Positions 24,623-33,237 of a stretch of 64,000 bases of DNA are shown one piece after another. Source of the DNA: Acidobacteriaceae bacterium KBS 83 (GTDB lineage: Bacteria > Acidobacteriota > Terriglobia > Terriglobales > Acidobacteriaceae); NCBI GenBank assembly GCA_000381585.1, contig KB906735.1:356836-420835 (forward strand), read 5' to 3'. The translations under genes were made by a program, and so were the position numbers. The notes beneath the pieces are model-generated. The model was given only the letters and a program-made list of their open reading frames with translations. It made no database searches and was not told the DNA's origin. Positions within the stretch are counted from its first letter, which is position 1; each line of letters begins with the position of its first letter.

Positions 24623-26248
24623 CTACTTGCAATCGAATGAGGCGGCGTCGTTGATGCTGCCTTTGCCTTTGTAGTGCGCTTGCTGCGGGTAGGGGCAGAT
24701 GGGGCGGGTCATCAGGATCTTGTGCGGGTCGGCGTCGTGGTCGGGTAGCTCTCCGTACTTGGTGGCGGTGATGGCTTCCGGCGTTTTGTTCTGCTCGACC
24801 CAGTCCTCGAGCGCGTGGATGACGTTGTGACTAGCGTCTGATTCCGTCATGGCGGGGAGGCCGAACTGGCCGATCGAGTCCGGGCCAGGGCCGTCGGCAC
24901 AGTGCTTAACCCCGGGCATGAGGTAGAGGCGCGTGAAGCTTGCAGTTTCGTTCTTGCCGATCTTCTGCTGCACATCTTGGTAGTAGTGGATGGAGTAGAG
25001 CGGACTGATGGCGGCGTCGGCCCAGCCGTGATACATGATCAGCTTGCCGCCGTGCTTCGCGAAGGCGCTGAGATCGGGGTTGGTGGCGTCGAGCGCTTCG
25101 CTGGTCTTCTCGCGTGCGGCGGCGAGGCCGGCGACTGGATCGAAGGTACGGAAGTTCCAGTGTGGATCGCTGTAAACCATGTTGGCGAAGTAGCCGGCGC
25201 CAAAGCCGGCCATCGCGGATTTGCCACGCTCGTTGCCGGTAATCCAGCTAGGCCAGCCGTTGGGATCGAGTTCGCCGCCTGCTGGAAGGATCGGCGGGAT
25301 TGTGGTGTCGCCGGCTTTGCGCTCAGTTAAGAGTGCCGTGAGAGCTTTGACCTGCGGGGTGGTGAGGCACTGCTGGGATTGCCCTGCTTTGCAGGTGATG
25401 CGTGCCGGTTCGAAGTGGCAGACGCGCGGATCGTTGACGATGCCGTCATTGACGTCACCGGGCAGCTTGTCGAGCTTGTCGCACTGCTTGAGGATGGCGT
25501 CGTGGATGAGCGGCACATCGGTGGCAGGGATGTAGCTGGCGCTATCGGAGAGCAGGGTCTGCATGCCGATGGCGGCACTGGTGAGAAGCGTGGTCCAGTT
25601 GTAGGCGGGCGCGCCGGCGAGGATGCCGTCGTAATCGTCAGGAAAACGCTGCGCTTCCATGAGCGCTTCACGGCCGCCATCGGAACAGGCAGTGAAGTAG
25701 CTGTGCGCGGCGGGCGTGGAGTAGTAGGCGGCGAGGACGGCCTTGGCTTGCTGCGTCATCTGGTGAATGCCGCGCCAGCCATAGTCGGTGATCTTCTCGG
25801 GATGATGGAGGGCCCAGCTTGCGTCGATGCCATCGGCGAAGTGGCCAGTGTCTGTGCCGGCGGTGGCGTTGTTGTTGCCGAGGGCGCGGGCGAGGCCGCC
25901 GTAGTCTATCTCGCCGGCGAAGCCACCGTTGCCGAGGGCGAGGAAGCGATGGTTCCAGCCTTCGACGGGAAGCCAGACTTCGATGTTGATTCTGGAGTCG
26001 GAGGTGGGGGTGGCTTCGACTTTGACGCGGCAGAAGGTGGGGAGCTGTTTGTAGAGCGGGATCTGCTCGGCTTTACCGGTGGGGCGGGGAGGAGCCATGA
26101 AGGTACCGCTGGCGACGACTTCGGCGGAGACTACTTGGGCGTGGTCAAGCTGGAGTTGCTGGAGGTTAGTGCACCGGGTATCTGTAGATTGCGCGAGGGC
26201 GGTGCTGGCGAGCAGTAGTGCGGATGCTAGGAGTGCGAGTGGGCGCAT
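24623..26248 (-). CDS. Secreted tannase/feruloyl esterase family protein
   Basis: 541 residues from the ATG at 26248, which opens a signal peptide (MRPLALLASALLLASTALAQ); a start at 26269 would add seven residues. The tannase/feruloyl-esterase fold is shown by RFLALGNGGFAGEIDYGGLA, the nucleophile block YFTACSDGGREALMEAQRFPDDYDGILAGAPA, and LIMYHGWADAAISP with MPGVKHCADGPG, which together give the CS-D-HC arrangement (Cys next to the catalytic Ser and His). It would hydrolyse aromatic esters from plant material, such as ferulates or gallates. It sits 40 bases downstream of rlmN on the same strand. Confidence 0.92.
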   Translation of the reverse strand: MRPLALLASALLLASTALAQSTDTRCTNLQQLQLDHAQVVSAEVVASGTFMAPPRPTGKAEQIPLYKQLPTFCRVKVEATPTSDSRINIEVWLPVEGWNHRFLALGNGGFAGEIDYGGLARALGNNNATAGTDTGHFADGIDASWALHHPEKITDYGWRGIHQMTQQAKAVLAAYYSTPAAHSYFTACSDGGREALMEAQRFPDDYDGILAGAPAYNWTTLLTSAAIGMQTLLSDSASYIPATDVPLIHDAILKQCDKLDKLPGDVNDGIVNDPRVCHFEPARITCKAGQSQQCLTTPQVKALTALLTERKAGDTTIPPILPAGGELDPNGWPSWITGNERGKSAMAGFGAGYFANMVYSDPHWNFRTFDPVAGLAAAREKTSEALDATNPDLSAFAKHGGKLIMYHGWADAAISPLYSIHYYQDVQQKIGKNETASFTRLYLMPGVKHCADGPGPDSIGQFGLPAMTESDASHNVIHALEDWVEQNKTPEAITATKYGELPDHDADPHKILMTRPICPYPQQAHYKGKGSINDAASFDCK

Positions 26249-26288
26249 GGCTGCACCACTGTATCGCATGGGTTGTAGCAGGTCGTGC

Positions 26289-27536
26289 TCAGGAATTTGC
26301 TTCGGTAGTTTTTTTGAGCTGGCCGCAGGCGGCGTAGATGTCCCGGCCGCGCGGGCGGCGGATGAAGGCGGGGACGCCTCGGGCGATTAAACGCTGCTGG
26401 AATTGCTGAACTTCTTCCTCCTTCGGCTGTGTGTAGGGGATGCCAGGGCCGGGGTTCCAGACGATCAGGTTGACCTTCGACGGGAAGCCGGCACGGCGCG
26501 TGAGGGCGACGACTTCGTCGGCGTGCACGAGTGAGTCGTTGACGCCGCCGAGCAGCACGTATTCGAAGGTGATCTTTTCGCGCGGAGCAGGCTGCACTTT
26601 GCGGACGGCCTCGAGGACTGCTTCGATGGGCCACTTGCGCGTGATAGGCATGACGGCTTCGCGGACCTCGTTGTTCGAGGCGTTGAGTGAGATGGCGAGG
26701 CGCGGGCGGACGGGCTCGCGAGCGAAGCGCTCGATGCCGGGGACGATGCCCGAGGTCGAGACGGTCATGCGCGAGAGGGAGAGGCCGACTTCCGCACCGA
26801 GCAGACGGACGGCGTTCATGAAGGCGTCGTAGTTGAGGAAGGGCTCGCCCATGCCCATAAAGACGAGGTTGATGCGATCGCGCCCGAGCTCGACCTGGTG
26901 ACGGCGAAGCACAGCGACGACCTGACCGGCGATCTCGCCGGCGGTGAGGTTGCGCTCGATGCCGAGCTTCGCGGTGAGACAGAACTGGCAGTTGACCGCG
27001 CAGCCGATTTGCGAGGAGACGCAAATTGTGGCGCGTTTGCGCGATGGAGCCGTCTCTTCCTCGTCGTCTTCAGCGCCGTCGCCGCCGGGCATCCAGACGG
27101 TCTCAACGGTCTGGTTGCCACTCGCTGCGATAAGGTAGCGCTCGGTGCCGTCGACAGAGCGGAAGGTCTGGAGGATGGGCGGCAAGCCGACGGCGTAGCC
27201 CGCTGATGCGAGTTTTTCACGCAGGGGTAAGGGCAGGGTGGTAATGGCGCCGAGGTCGGCTATCCAGTCCCGGTAGAGGGCCTGGGCGAGCTGGCGGGCA
27301 CGGAACCCGGGCTCATCAAAGCTGCTTATTACCTGGCTAAGTTGTTCAAAAGACAGGCCAAATAGAGACTGCACCGCCTCTGGGGCAGGAGCTTGAACCG
27401 ATTCCGGCCCGGCAGAGTCTAAAATGAAGAAGCTCTCCCCAGTTGGCCCGGATGGTGGTTCAGGCAGAGGCTCTGACGGAAATCCGGTATCAAACGGCAT
27501 CGAGGCAAAGTCCGGCAACAGGCAAGCATAGAGCAT
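26289..27536 (-). CDS. rlmN: RlmN, radical SAM rRNA/tRNA C2-adenine methyltransferase
   Basis: 415 residues from the ATG at 27536, preceded by GAGGAAAA. RlmN makes m2A2503 in 23S rRNA and m2A37 in some tRNAs. The radical SAM cluster motif is CVSSQIGCAVNCQFC (CxxxCxxC at its end), followed by NLVFMGMGEPFLNYD, VSTSGIVPGI, AISLNASNNEVR and EYVLLGGVNDS. A late Cys in YAACGQLKK is the expected resolving methyl-carrying cysteine. The N-terminal 50 residues are Pro/Glu-rich and longer than usual. The coding start is only about 100 bases from the divergent M16 gene. Confidence 0.95.
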   Translation of the reverse strand: MLYACLLPDFASMPFDTGFPSEPLPEPPSGPTGESFFILDSAGPESVQAPAPEAVQSLFGLSFEQLSQVISSFDEPGFRARQLAQALYRDWIADLGAITTLPLPLREKLASAGYAVGLPPILQTFRSVDGTERYLIAASGNQTVETVWMPGGDGAEDDEEETAPSRKRATICVSSQIGCAVNCQFCLTAKLGIERNLTAGEIAGQVVAVLRRHQVELGRDRINLVFMGMGEPFLNYDAFMNAVRLLGAEVGLSLSRMTVSTSGIVPGIERFAREPVRPRLAISLNASNNEVREAVMPITRKWPIEAVLEAVRKVQPAPREKITFEYVLLGGVNDSLVHADEVVALTRRAGFPSKVNLIVWNPGPGIPYTQPKEEEVQQFQQRLIARGVPAFIRRPRGRDIYAACGQLKKTTEANS

Positions 27537-27642
27537 TTTTCCTCGAGGGTGTGAGGATCAGATGCTCCGGCATCGGCTGAATGGCACGTACGTGCTTCGC
27601 GCGGGCTTGTGTCAGCCCCCAACGGATGGAGCGGCGAAATTT

Positions 27643-28917
27643 ATGTTGAATGAACGTAGCGTGGAACGAACGGTCCTCCCGAATGGGCTGACCATCCTGA
27701 CGGAACGCATGGAAAACGTGCGGTCGGTTGCAATGGGTGTTTGGGTGCGGGCGGGCTCGCGGCATGAGATTGCGGAGCTGAACGGCATCTCGCACTTTGT
27801 GGAACACATGGTGTTCAAGGGCACCGAGACGCGGACGGCGCAGCGCATTGCGCGCGAGGTGGACGCAATCGGCGGAAACCTCGACGCCTTCACGGGCAAG
27901 GAAACAATCTGTTTCAACATTAAAGTACTGGATGAACATGTGCCGGTGGCGCTGGACGTGTTGAGCGACCTGGTACTGCACCCGATCTTTGCGGAGGGTG
28001 ATATCCAGCGCGAGCGGGGCGTGATCTTCGAAGAGATCAAGATGGACGAGGACAACCCCGACTTCCTGGTACACGAGATCTTTACGCAGAACTTCTGGAA
28101 GGGACACCCGCTGGGCAAGCCAATCCTGGGGACGAAGGAGACGGTGGGGCGGCTGGAGCAGGCGAAGCTCTTCGGCTATTACGGCGACCGCTTCCGTGGC
28201 GGCAATGTTGTCTTCACCGCGGCGGGGAATCTGGACCATCAGCGGTTTGTGGATGAGGTGCGGCGGCGCTTCGAGGCAATGCCGGGCGGCGTTCCTGAGG
28301 ATGCGAGCCTGCCGCCGAATACGAGTGCAAAGATCGTGCTGCGAAACAAGAAGGCGCTGGAACAGGTGCAGCTTTGCATGGGTGTGCCTTCCCTGCCCAT
28401 TTCGAGTGACCGGCGGTATTGCGCACTAGTGCTGAATACGGTGCTCGGCGGCGGCATGAGCTCGCGGCTCTTCCAGACGGTGCGCGAGGAGCGCGGGCTG
28501 GCATATTCGATCTACAGCGACCTGAATCCATATAAGGACACGGGCATGCTGTGCGTGTATGTGGGCACGTCTTCGGACCGGGCGCTGCAGGTGATCCAAC
28601 TGGTGACGGATGAGTTCCGGCGGCTGAAGCAGGAGCCGATGCCGGAGGACGAGTTGCGGCGCGCGAAGGACCAATTGCTGGGCAACATCATCCTGAGCAT
28701 GGAGAGCACCGGGGCGCGGATGTCCAACCTGGCGCGGCAGGAGATGTACTTCGATCACTTCTTCGGGATCGACGAGGTGATGCAGCAGGTGGAAGCAGTG
28801 ACGGCCGAGCAGACGATGGCGCTGGCACGGGAGCTGTTCGATCCGGAGAAGATCGCGGTGACGATGCTGGGACGGCTGGACGGTATCAAGGTCGAGAGGA
28901 AAGATCTGGAGTGCTAG
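27643..28917 (+). CDS. M16 family zinc peptidase
   Basis: 424 residues from the ATG at 27643, which gives the standard family N-terminus (ERTVLPNGLTILTE). An ATG at 27562 with GAGGA four bases upstream would add 27 residues that look unlike a signal peptide. The inverted zinc motif is HFVEH at 51-55, with the downstream metal ligand in RGVIFEEIKM. The second half (GGGMSSRLFQTVREERGLAYSIYS) is the paired pseudo-domain. Soluble M16 peptidases of this type are processing-peptidase-like; a cytoplasmic location is likely because no export signal is seen. It diverges from rlmN. Confidence 0.92.
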   Translation: MLNERSVERTVLPNGLTILTERMENVRSVAMGVWVRAGSRHEIAELNGISHFVEHMVFKGTETRTAQRIAREVDAIGGNLDAFTGKETICFNIKVLDEHVPVALDVLSDLVLHPIFAEGDIQRERGVIFEEIKMDEDNPDFLVHEIFTQNFWKGHPLGKPILGTKETVGRLEQAKLFGYYGDRFRGGNVVFTAAGNLDHQRFVDEVRRRFEAMPGGVPEDASLPPNTSAKIVLRNKKALEQVQLCMGVPSLPISSDRRYCALVLNTVLGGGMSSRLFQTVREERGLAYSIYSDLNPYKDTGMLCVYVGTSSDRALQVIQLVTDEFRRLKQEPMPEDELRRAKDQLLGNIILSMESTGARMSNLARQEMYFDHFFGIDEVMQQVEAVTAEQTMALARELFDPEKIAVTMLGRLDGIKVERKDLEC

Positions 28918-29145
28918 GCATAGTTCCTAGACTCTAGCCTCGGTGGTGTCGGACCGGTTAGCAGAGTGAATAGGGCGCGCCCGATGAGCGGAAGTGGGTC
29001 GGGCTGCGTCATTCTCAGGCACACTCTTGGGAGCCACGTTTTCTGAAGAACATCAGACGTATTTCCGGCGCCACGGGGATTTTGGTACTCTGCGGTCGGC
29101 AATATACGTCTGGGCGGTACGCCAGATGATCTTGAGGTTCATGTC

Positions 29146-29679
29146 ATGACGAAGTGGTGGAAAAAGCTGGTGACGGAAGATCGTTTCCGGTGCAATGAAG
29201 CGGGTTTCACGCTGATGGAGCTGCTGATTGTGATGGCAGTGATCCTGATCCTGATGCTGGTGGCAATTCCGAGCTTGCTGAACATGACGATCCATGCGCA
29301 CGAGACCTCGGCGCTGGCTTCTCTGCATGCCATTCAGGATGCGGAGGTGCAATATACGTCGACATATCCGGCGAATGGGTATGCGTGCACGCTGGCCGCG
29401 TTGGGTGGTGCTACGGGCTCCGGTGCGCCGAGCCCGCAGGCGGCGCAGTTGCTGCAGGGTACGCTGGCAGCGGGGCTGAAGGACGGGTATATCTTTAGCC
29501 TGACGAACTGCACCAAGGCGCAGGGGGCGAACAACCAAGACATCTTTACCTCATATGAGGTGACGGCGGTGCCGCAGACGGTGGGCAAGACGGGCAACCG
29601 TGGCTTCTGCATGGACATGTCGGGTGAGATCAAGGTAGACATGGCGGGAGGCACCAACTGCTCGGTTTCGCTGCAGTGA
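29146..29679 (+). CDS. Type IV pilin-like protein
   Basis: 177 residues. A positively charged leader ends at the prepilin peptidase site, G followed by FTLMELLIVMAVILILMLVAIPSLL, with the Glu at position 5 of the mature protein that supports pilus packing. The remaining part has four cysteines (YACTLA, TNCTKA, GFCMDM, TNCSVS) that could form two disulfides. It could be a major pilin or a type II secretion pseudopilin. GAGG is eight bases upstream of the ATG. It is 15 kb from the pilus assembly operon of this window. Its stop overlaps the start of the LolA-like gene. Confidence 0.88.
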   Translation: MTKWWKKLVTEDRFRCNEAGFTLMELLIVMAVILILMLVAIPSLLNMTIHAHETSALASLHAIQDAEVQYTSTYPANGYACTLAALGGATGSGAPSPQAAQLLQGTLAAGLKDGYIFSLTNCTKAQGANNQDIFTSYEVTAVPQTVGKTGNRGFCMDMSGEIKVDMAGGTNCSVSLQ

Positions 29680-30359
29680 GAGATTTGCACACGAGAAAAG
29701 GCCAGCAGCGCTGCTGGCCTTTTTTGTTTCTCGGGCTCGTGCTGCTGCTGACACCGGAAGCGCGGGGTGCGACAGCGCCCTCTGCCGCGCAGCTTGCCGC
29801 GACGGTGGACCACCACTACAACACGCTGCACCGGCTGCGCGTTGATTTCACGGAAGCCTACGCAGGCATGGGGATGGACCGGCATGAGAAGGGTGTTCTG
29901 CTGCTGGAGAAGCCGGGGCGCATGCGCTGGAACTATGCCGAGCCGGCGGGCAAGGTCTTTGTACTGGATGGGAAGTTCGGATGGTTCTACACGCCGGGCG
30001 ATGCGCAGGTGCAGCAGATTCCGGCGAAGAAGCTGGACGATCTGCGGTCGCCGCTGCGTTTCCTGCTGGGACATGCGCAACTGGCGAAGGAGCTGGACGG
30101 GCTGACTATGACGCCGGCGGAGAACGGCGAGTTCCGGCTGCTCGGCGTCCCAAAGGGGATGGAGCAGCGGGTGCGGTCGCTCGAAGTAACTGTCACCGTG
30201 GATGGCACGATTCACGCGATGACCCTGGAGGAGCTCGACGGATCGCGGACGAGCTTTGTGTTTTCGGGTGAGGAGGAGAATCCGGTGCTGGCTGCGGGGA
30301 CGTTCCGGTTTGTGCCTCCGGCGGGGGTGCCGGTGTTGGAGGGGACTCCACCGGTTTAG
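29676..30359 (+). CDS. lolA: LolA-like outer-membrane lipoprotein carrier
   Basis: Up to 227 residues from a GTG at 29676 that shares bases with the pilin stop (GTGA). LolA escorts lipoproteins across the periplasm. Signal-like core FLFLGLVLLLTPEARGA is followed by the family pattern LAATVDHHYNTLHRLRVDFTEAY, GVLLLEKPGRMRWNYAEPAGKVFVLDGKFGWFYTPGDAQVQQIP, SPLRFLLGH, and RTSFVFSGEEENPVL. A terminator hairpin covers the first codons, so the true start may be a TTG or GTG at about 29724-29739 that still keeps a short signal peptide. Expression beyond the pilin would then depend on read-through or a separate promoter. Confidence 0.85.
   Translation: MRDLHTRKGQQRCWPFLFLGLVLLLTPEARGATAPSAAQLAATVDHHYNTLHRLRVDFTEAYAGMGMDRHEKGVLLLEKPGRMRWNYAEPAGKVFVLDGKFGWFYTPGDAQVQQIPAKKLDDLRSPLRFLLGHAQLAKELDGLTMTPAENGEFRLLGVPKGMEQRVRSLEVTVTVDGTIHAMTLEELDGSRTSFVFSGEEENPVLAAGTFRFVPPAGVPVLEGTPPV
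29696..29726 (+). terminator. Terminator overlapping the start of the LolA-like gene
   Basis: A perfect inverted repeat (29696-29709 with 29710-29723; inner stem GGCCAGCAGC) is followed by a run of six T. It is a strong intrinsic terminator for the pilin gene, yet it lies 20 bases inside the longest reading frame of the downstream lolA-like gene. Confidence 0.85.
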
Positions 30360-30445
30360 ATTCGTTTCTTCAGCTTGGATTGAACCTGACGGCTTCATCC
30401 TGTCCTCTGAGAGAGACTTCGGCTCACAAGAGAGGCTTCGTAGAT

Positions 30446-31489
30446 ATGAAGATGGTTCGTCGGAGTTCGCGACTGCTATCAGGGCATACGCGGCCGGCTT
30501 TGTACGTGGCGGCGTTCGTTTTCCTGCCGCTTGTGTTGGCGCACGCCCAGCCTTCCGGGCAGGTAGAAAAGGTGCTGATCAAAGTCGCCGATATTCCAAT
30601 GCCGGGGCCAGCGGTCCGTTTCGACTACCAAAGCTTTGATCCAGCGAGCGGACGGTTGTACATCGCGCACATGAATGCAGATCAACTGGTGGTCTTCGAT
30701 ACAACCAACCGGCAGGTCGTAGCGAATCTTGACGGGTTTCCACGGGTTCACGGCGTGACTATGGCGGGCGCGATCCATCGTGTGTATGCGTCTGGGACCG
30801 GGGCGCATCAGGTCGTGGCGGTGGATGCGGAGACGTTGAAGATTGTGGGTAAGGCCGGTCCCATCGTCTATCCCGATGGACTCGCTTACGCGCCGAAGCA
30901 GAACAAAGTCTTCGTCTCTGATGAGCACGGCGGTGTGGATGCGGTGATCGATGCGAAGAGCAACAAGTTGATCGCAAAGATTGCTTTGGGCGGTGGCGCG
31001 GGAAATACGGTGTACGATCCTGTGTCCGGACAGATTCTGGTGGCGGTGCACGGCGCGAATCTGCTTGCGGTGATCGATCCGGGGACGAACCGGATTACCC
31101 AGCGTCTGCCGCTTCCAGGGATCGAGAACCCGCACGGCATCGCACTCGATGTTGAGGGCAGGATTGCTTTTGTCGCAGGCGAGGAGAACCACTCGCTGGC
31201 CATGGTCGATCTCAGGGACATGAAGGTGCTCTCCACGTACCAGGTGGGTGAGGACCCGGATGTGCTGGCTTACGATCCCGGATTGCGGCGCTTGTATGTG
31301 TCGGCGGAGTCGGGCAAGGTGACGATATTTCAGAGAAACGGGTCGCATCTTGCGTCGCTGGCGTCATTCGATATGGCCCATGCGCATACAGTTGCCGTGG
31401 ATCCGAAGACACACCTCGTGTATTTTCCACTGGAGAATGTGGACGGTCACCCAATCTTGAGGATTATGCGACCGACTGATGTGCATTAG
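30446..31489 (+). CDS. Secreted YVTN-type beta-propeller protein
   Basis: 347 residues from the ATG at 30446 (AGAGG about ten bases upstream). An N-terminal basic region and hydrophobic core ending LVLAHAQ act as a signal peptide. The mature part is built from repeats of the YncE/YVTN propeller type: RLYIAHMNADQLVVFDTTNRQVVANL, HQVVAVDAETLKIVGK, KVFVSDEHGGVDAVIDAKSNKLIAKI, and two or three more. Such proteins are exported binding or surface proteins; the ligand is unknown. It follows the LolA-like gene by 86 bases on the same strand. Confidence 0.85.
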   Translation: MKMVRRSSRLLSGHTRPALYVAAFVFLPLVLAHAQPSGQVEKVLIKVADIPMPGPAVRFDYQSFDPASGRLYIAHMNADQLVVFDTTNRQVVANLDGFPRVHGVTMAGAIHRVYASGTGAHQVVAVDAETLKIVGKAGPIVYPDGLAYAPKQNKVFVSDEHGGVDAVIDAKSNKLIAKIALGGGAGNTVYDPVSGQILVAVHGANLLAVIDPGTNRITQRLPLPGIENPHGIALDVEGRIAFVAGEENHSLAMVDLRDMKVLSTYQVGEDPDVLAYDPGLRRLYVSAESGKVTIFQRNGSHLASLASFDMAHAHTVAVDPKTHLVYFPLENVDGHPILRIMRPTDVH

Positions 31490-31510
31490 GCGTTCACTTC
31501 CAGGGTCAAC

Positions 31511-31993
31511 TTAGGAGTGCAATCGAAAGTTGGTCCTGCTGCCCAGGAAGGCGAGACAACAGGACCCCAGGAATACCGCAAGGATCGCGGTTAATACACC
31601 TACGAAGACGGTTCCGCTGGAGAGCGCGCTGAGCGATGTTGAATTCTGCGATGGCTGCATGTGCCAGAGCTGGGGCAGATACCAAGCGGTGAGGACGACC
31701 GCATACAGGGCCGCGAGGATGCTCATCACGGTCACGCATTGCGTGGCGCGTCTAAGGGCTTGCCGTTGACGCTGAGCCCGCATCTTCTGCCAGACGAGGT
31801 GGGCGGGCGGAGGCGGGGTTTGCGCGGCGATCGTCGCTGCGTGCTGGAATTGCTGAGTGATGCGCTTTGTCTCAGTGCAGAATGCGCAGGCAGCGATGTG
31901 ATCCTTGAGCTCGGCCGGGAGATCGGCCGGCGATATGCCGGAGCGAGTCGCGGCGATGACGGAAGGCGCGCGTTCGCATGTTCTTTGCCTCAT
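31511..31993 (-). CDS. Probable anti-sigma factor (membrane, zinc-finger-like N-terminus)
   Basis: 160 residues from the ATG at 31993, which overlaps the stop of the sigma gene by four bases. The N-terminal region has LPAELKDHIAACAFCTETKRI, the HxxxCxxC pattern of ZAS-type anti-sigma domains. Two hydrophobic segments follow (about 88-110, VTVMSILAALYAVVLTAWYL, and 130-150, VFVGVLTAILAVFLGSCCLAFLG), which would place it in the inner membrane. It presumably holds the adjacent ECF sigma factor inactive until an envelope signal is received. The signal is unknown. Confidence 0.75.
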   Translation of the reverse strand: MRQRTCERAPSVIAATRSGISPADLPAELKDHIAACAFCTETKRITQQFQHAATIAAQTPPPPAHLVWQKMRAQRQRQALRRATQCVTVMSILAALYAVVLTAWYLPQLWHMQPSQNSTSLSALSSGTVFVGVLTAILAVFLGSCCLAFLGSRTNFRLHS

Positions 31994-32574
31994 GGGCGCT
32001 CCCCTTCCGGCCGAAGCAGGATTGCAGCCTTCTTTCGCGCCCGGAACAACAACGGGCGCACACTGAACGCGGTGAGGCCGGTGGCGACAGCAATCTCGGT
32101 GTGGGTCATACCTTCCACGTAGGCAAGCCACAGCAGCTCGCGTTCTCTCGGCTTCAATGACTGCATCACGCGCCGGACATCTAGTTGAGAATTGAGGTCG
32201 TCGGAGTGAGCCTGGTCGAAATTGTCCAGCGGCTGCGTTTCGTGCCGGGTGCGCCAGCGGTCGCGGAGCAGATTGGTGGCGATGCGGAAGAGGTAGGGCC
32301 GCGATTCTCCCGGCGGCATTCCGGCGGGCCGGCGGGAGAGAAAGCGGCAGTAGGTTTCCTGGAGGACATCGTCGGCGATGTCTCGTTGACCGGTGATGCC
32401 GATGAGGTAGGCATGTATGGGGCGGGCGGTCGCTTCGTAGAGGAATTGAAATTGCTGCTCGTCCATTGCCGTGCTGTCGTGGGTATGGGCACCGGCCGGC
32501 GCGGCAATCGCCGGAATGGCAACCGCGGTGAGATCGCGCCCGCTCGAATTTGCGAAGAACAGAATGGCTTCCAT
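31990..32574 (-). CDS. ECF-type RNA polymerase sigma factor
   Basis: 194 residues. Region 2 is LYEATARPIHAYLIGITGQRDIADDVLQETYCRFL and region 4 is LKPRERELLWLAYVEGMTHTEIAVATGLTAFSVRPLLFRARKK, the helix-turn-helix that reads the -35 element. No region 3 lies between. The first 36 residues (Ala/Thr-rich) are unusual for the family; an ATG at 32466 giving MDEQQFQFLYE is a plausible alternative start, and neither site has a clear Shine-Dalgarno. It is followed, with a 4-base overlap, by the probable anti-sigma gene. Confidence 0.9.
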   Translation of the reverse strand: MEAILFFANSSGRDLTAVAIPAIAAPAGAHTHDSTAMDEQQFQFLYEATARPIHAYLIGITGQRDIADDVLQETYCRFLSRRPAGMPPGESRPYLFRIATNLLRDRWRTRHETQPLDNFDQAHSDDLNSQLDVRRVMQSLKPRERELLWLAYVEGMTHTEIAVATGLTAFSVRPLLFRARKKAAILLRPEGERP

Positions 32575-32580
32575 CGTTAG

Positions 32581-33036
32581 TTAGGAGCGCGGGCTGTTCG
32601 CCACCAGGCCGAAGCTTCGGGAGAGGACGTAGGTTGCCGCGGCTGCGATGCCGAGACCAACGCCCAACGCGATCGCCAGCGTACCCAACACGACCGGTGG
32701 CTCGTCCGGGAGCGTATGGTTTGCATGCAGCAGCAGCAGCGCGGCGCCGAAGATGATGAGCACGATGGAGAGCTGGACGCCGATAAGGATGCTACGGAAG
32801 GGAGCGGTGCGTGGTTCCCCTTCGCGCTCCAGGCGGAGAGCTTCGACGAACTCGCGGCCAGCGTCGGTTGAAACATAGGTGAGCAGCAACTCGGGCGAGT
32901 TGATGCGCTCGAGGAGTTTGGCCTGGATTGTGGCCTGCAGGCGGGCCATGAGAAAGCGCCGGATGGAGGTGAAGATGAGCCAGGCGACGAAGCCTAGCAG
33001 CGAGGAGATGAATAGTGGGACGAGTGTGTTGTCCAT
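32581..33036 (-). CDS. Membrane protein upstream of the ECF sigma factor
   Basis: 151 residues with a first span near residues 6-24, a cytoplasmic or periplasmic helical part (LQATIQAKLLERINSPELLLTYVSTDAGREFVEAL), and two further spans (about 83-104 and 115-140). Not a recognised family. Only six bases separate it from the sigma gene, so it heads the three-gene operon membrane protein-sigma-anti-sigma and may take part in sensing. Confidence 0.7.
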   Translation of the reverse strand: MDNTLVPLFISSLLGFVAWLIFTSIRRFLMARLQATIQAKLLERINSPELLLTYVSTDAGREFVEALRLEREGEPRTAPFRSILIGVQLSIVLIIFGAALLLLHANHTLPDEPPVVLGTLAIALGVGLGIAAAATYVLSRSFGLVANSPRS

Positions 33037-33237
33037 GGTTCCAGCCTCTTTACGGTCTTGTCGTGTTTACCCATACAACGCAAACCGAGGGCGGGCGGTT
33101 AACACAAAAAATGAAGAAAGTTCGCCGCGTGACCTGAGGAGCCAGCGGTGGAGCGGCGCTTTGCATCGGCGTTGAACGATTCGATATGGGAGGGGCTCCC
33201 TCCACCTTCGGTTGCGTTCAGGACGACGCACGTGTTC

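Noticed and set aside
28920-29145. A sigma-54 promoter before the pilin gene
   Set aside because: No GG-N10-GC spacing with the expected flanks was found upstream of 29146.
29100-29360. CAATATACGTC occurring twice around the pilin start
   Set aside because: Only 11 bases, one copy is inside the coding region, and no third copy or symmetry suggests a site.
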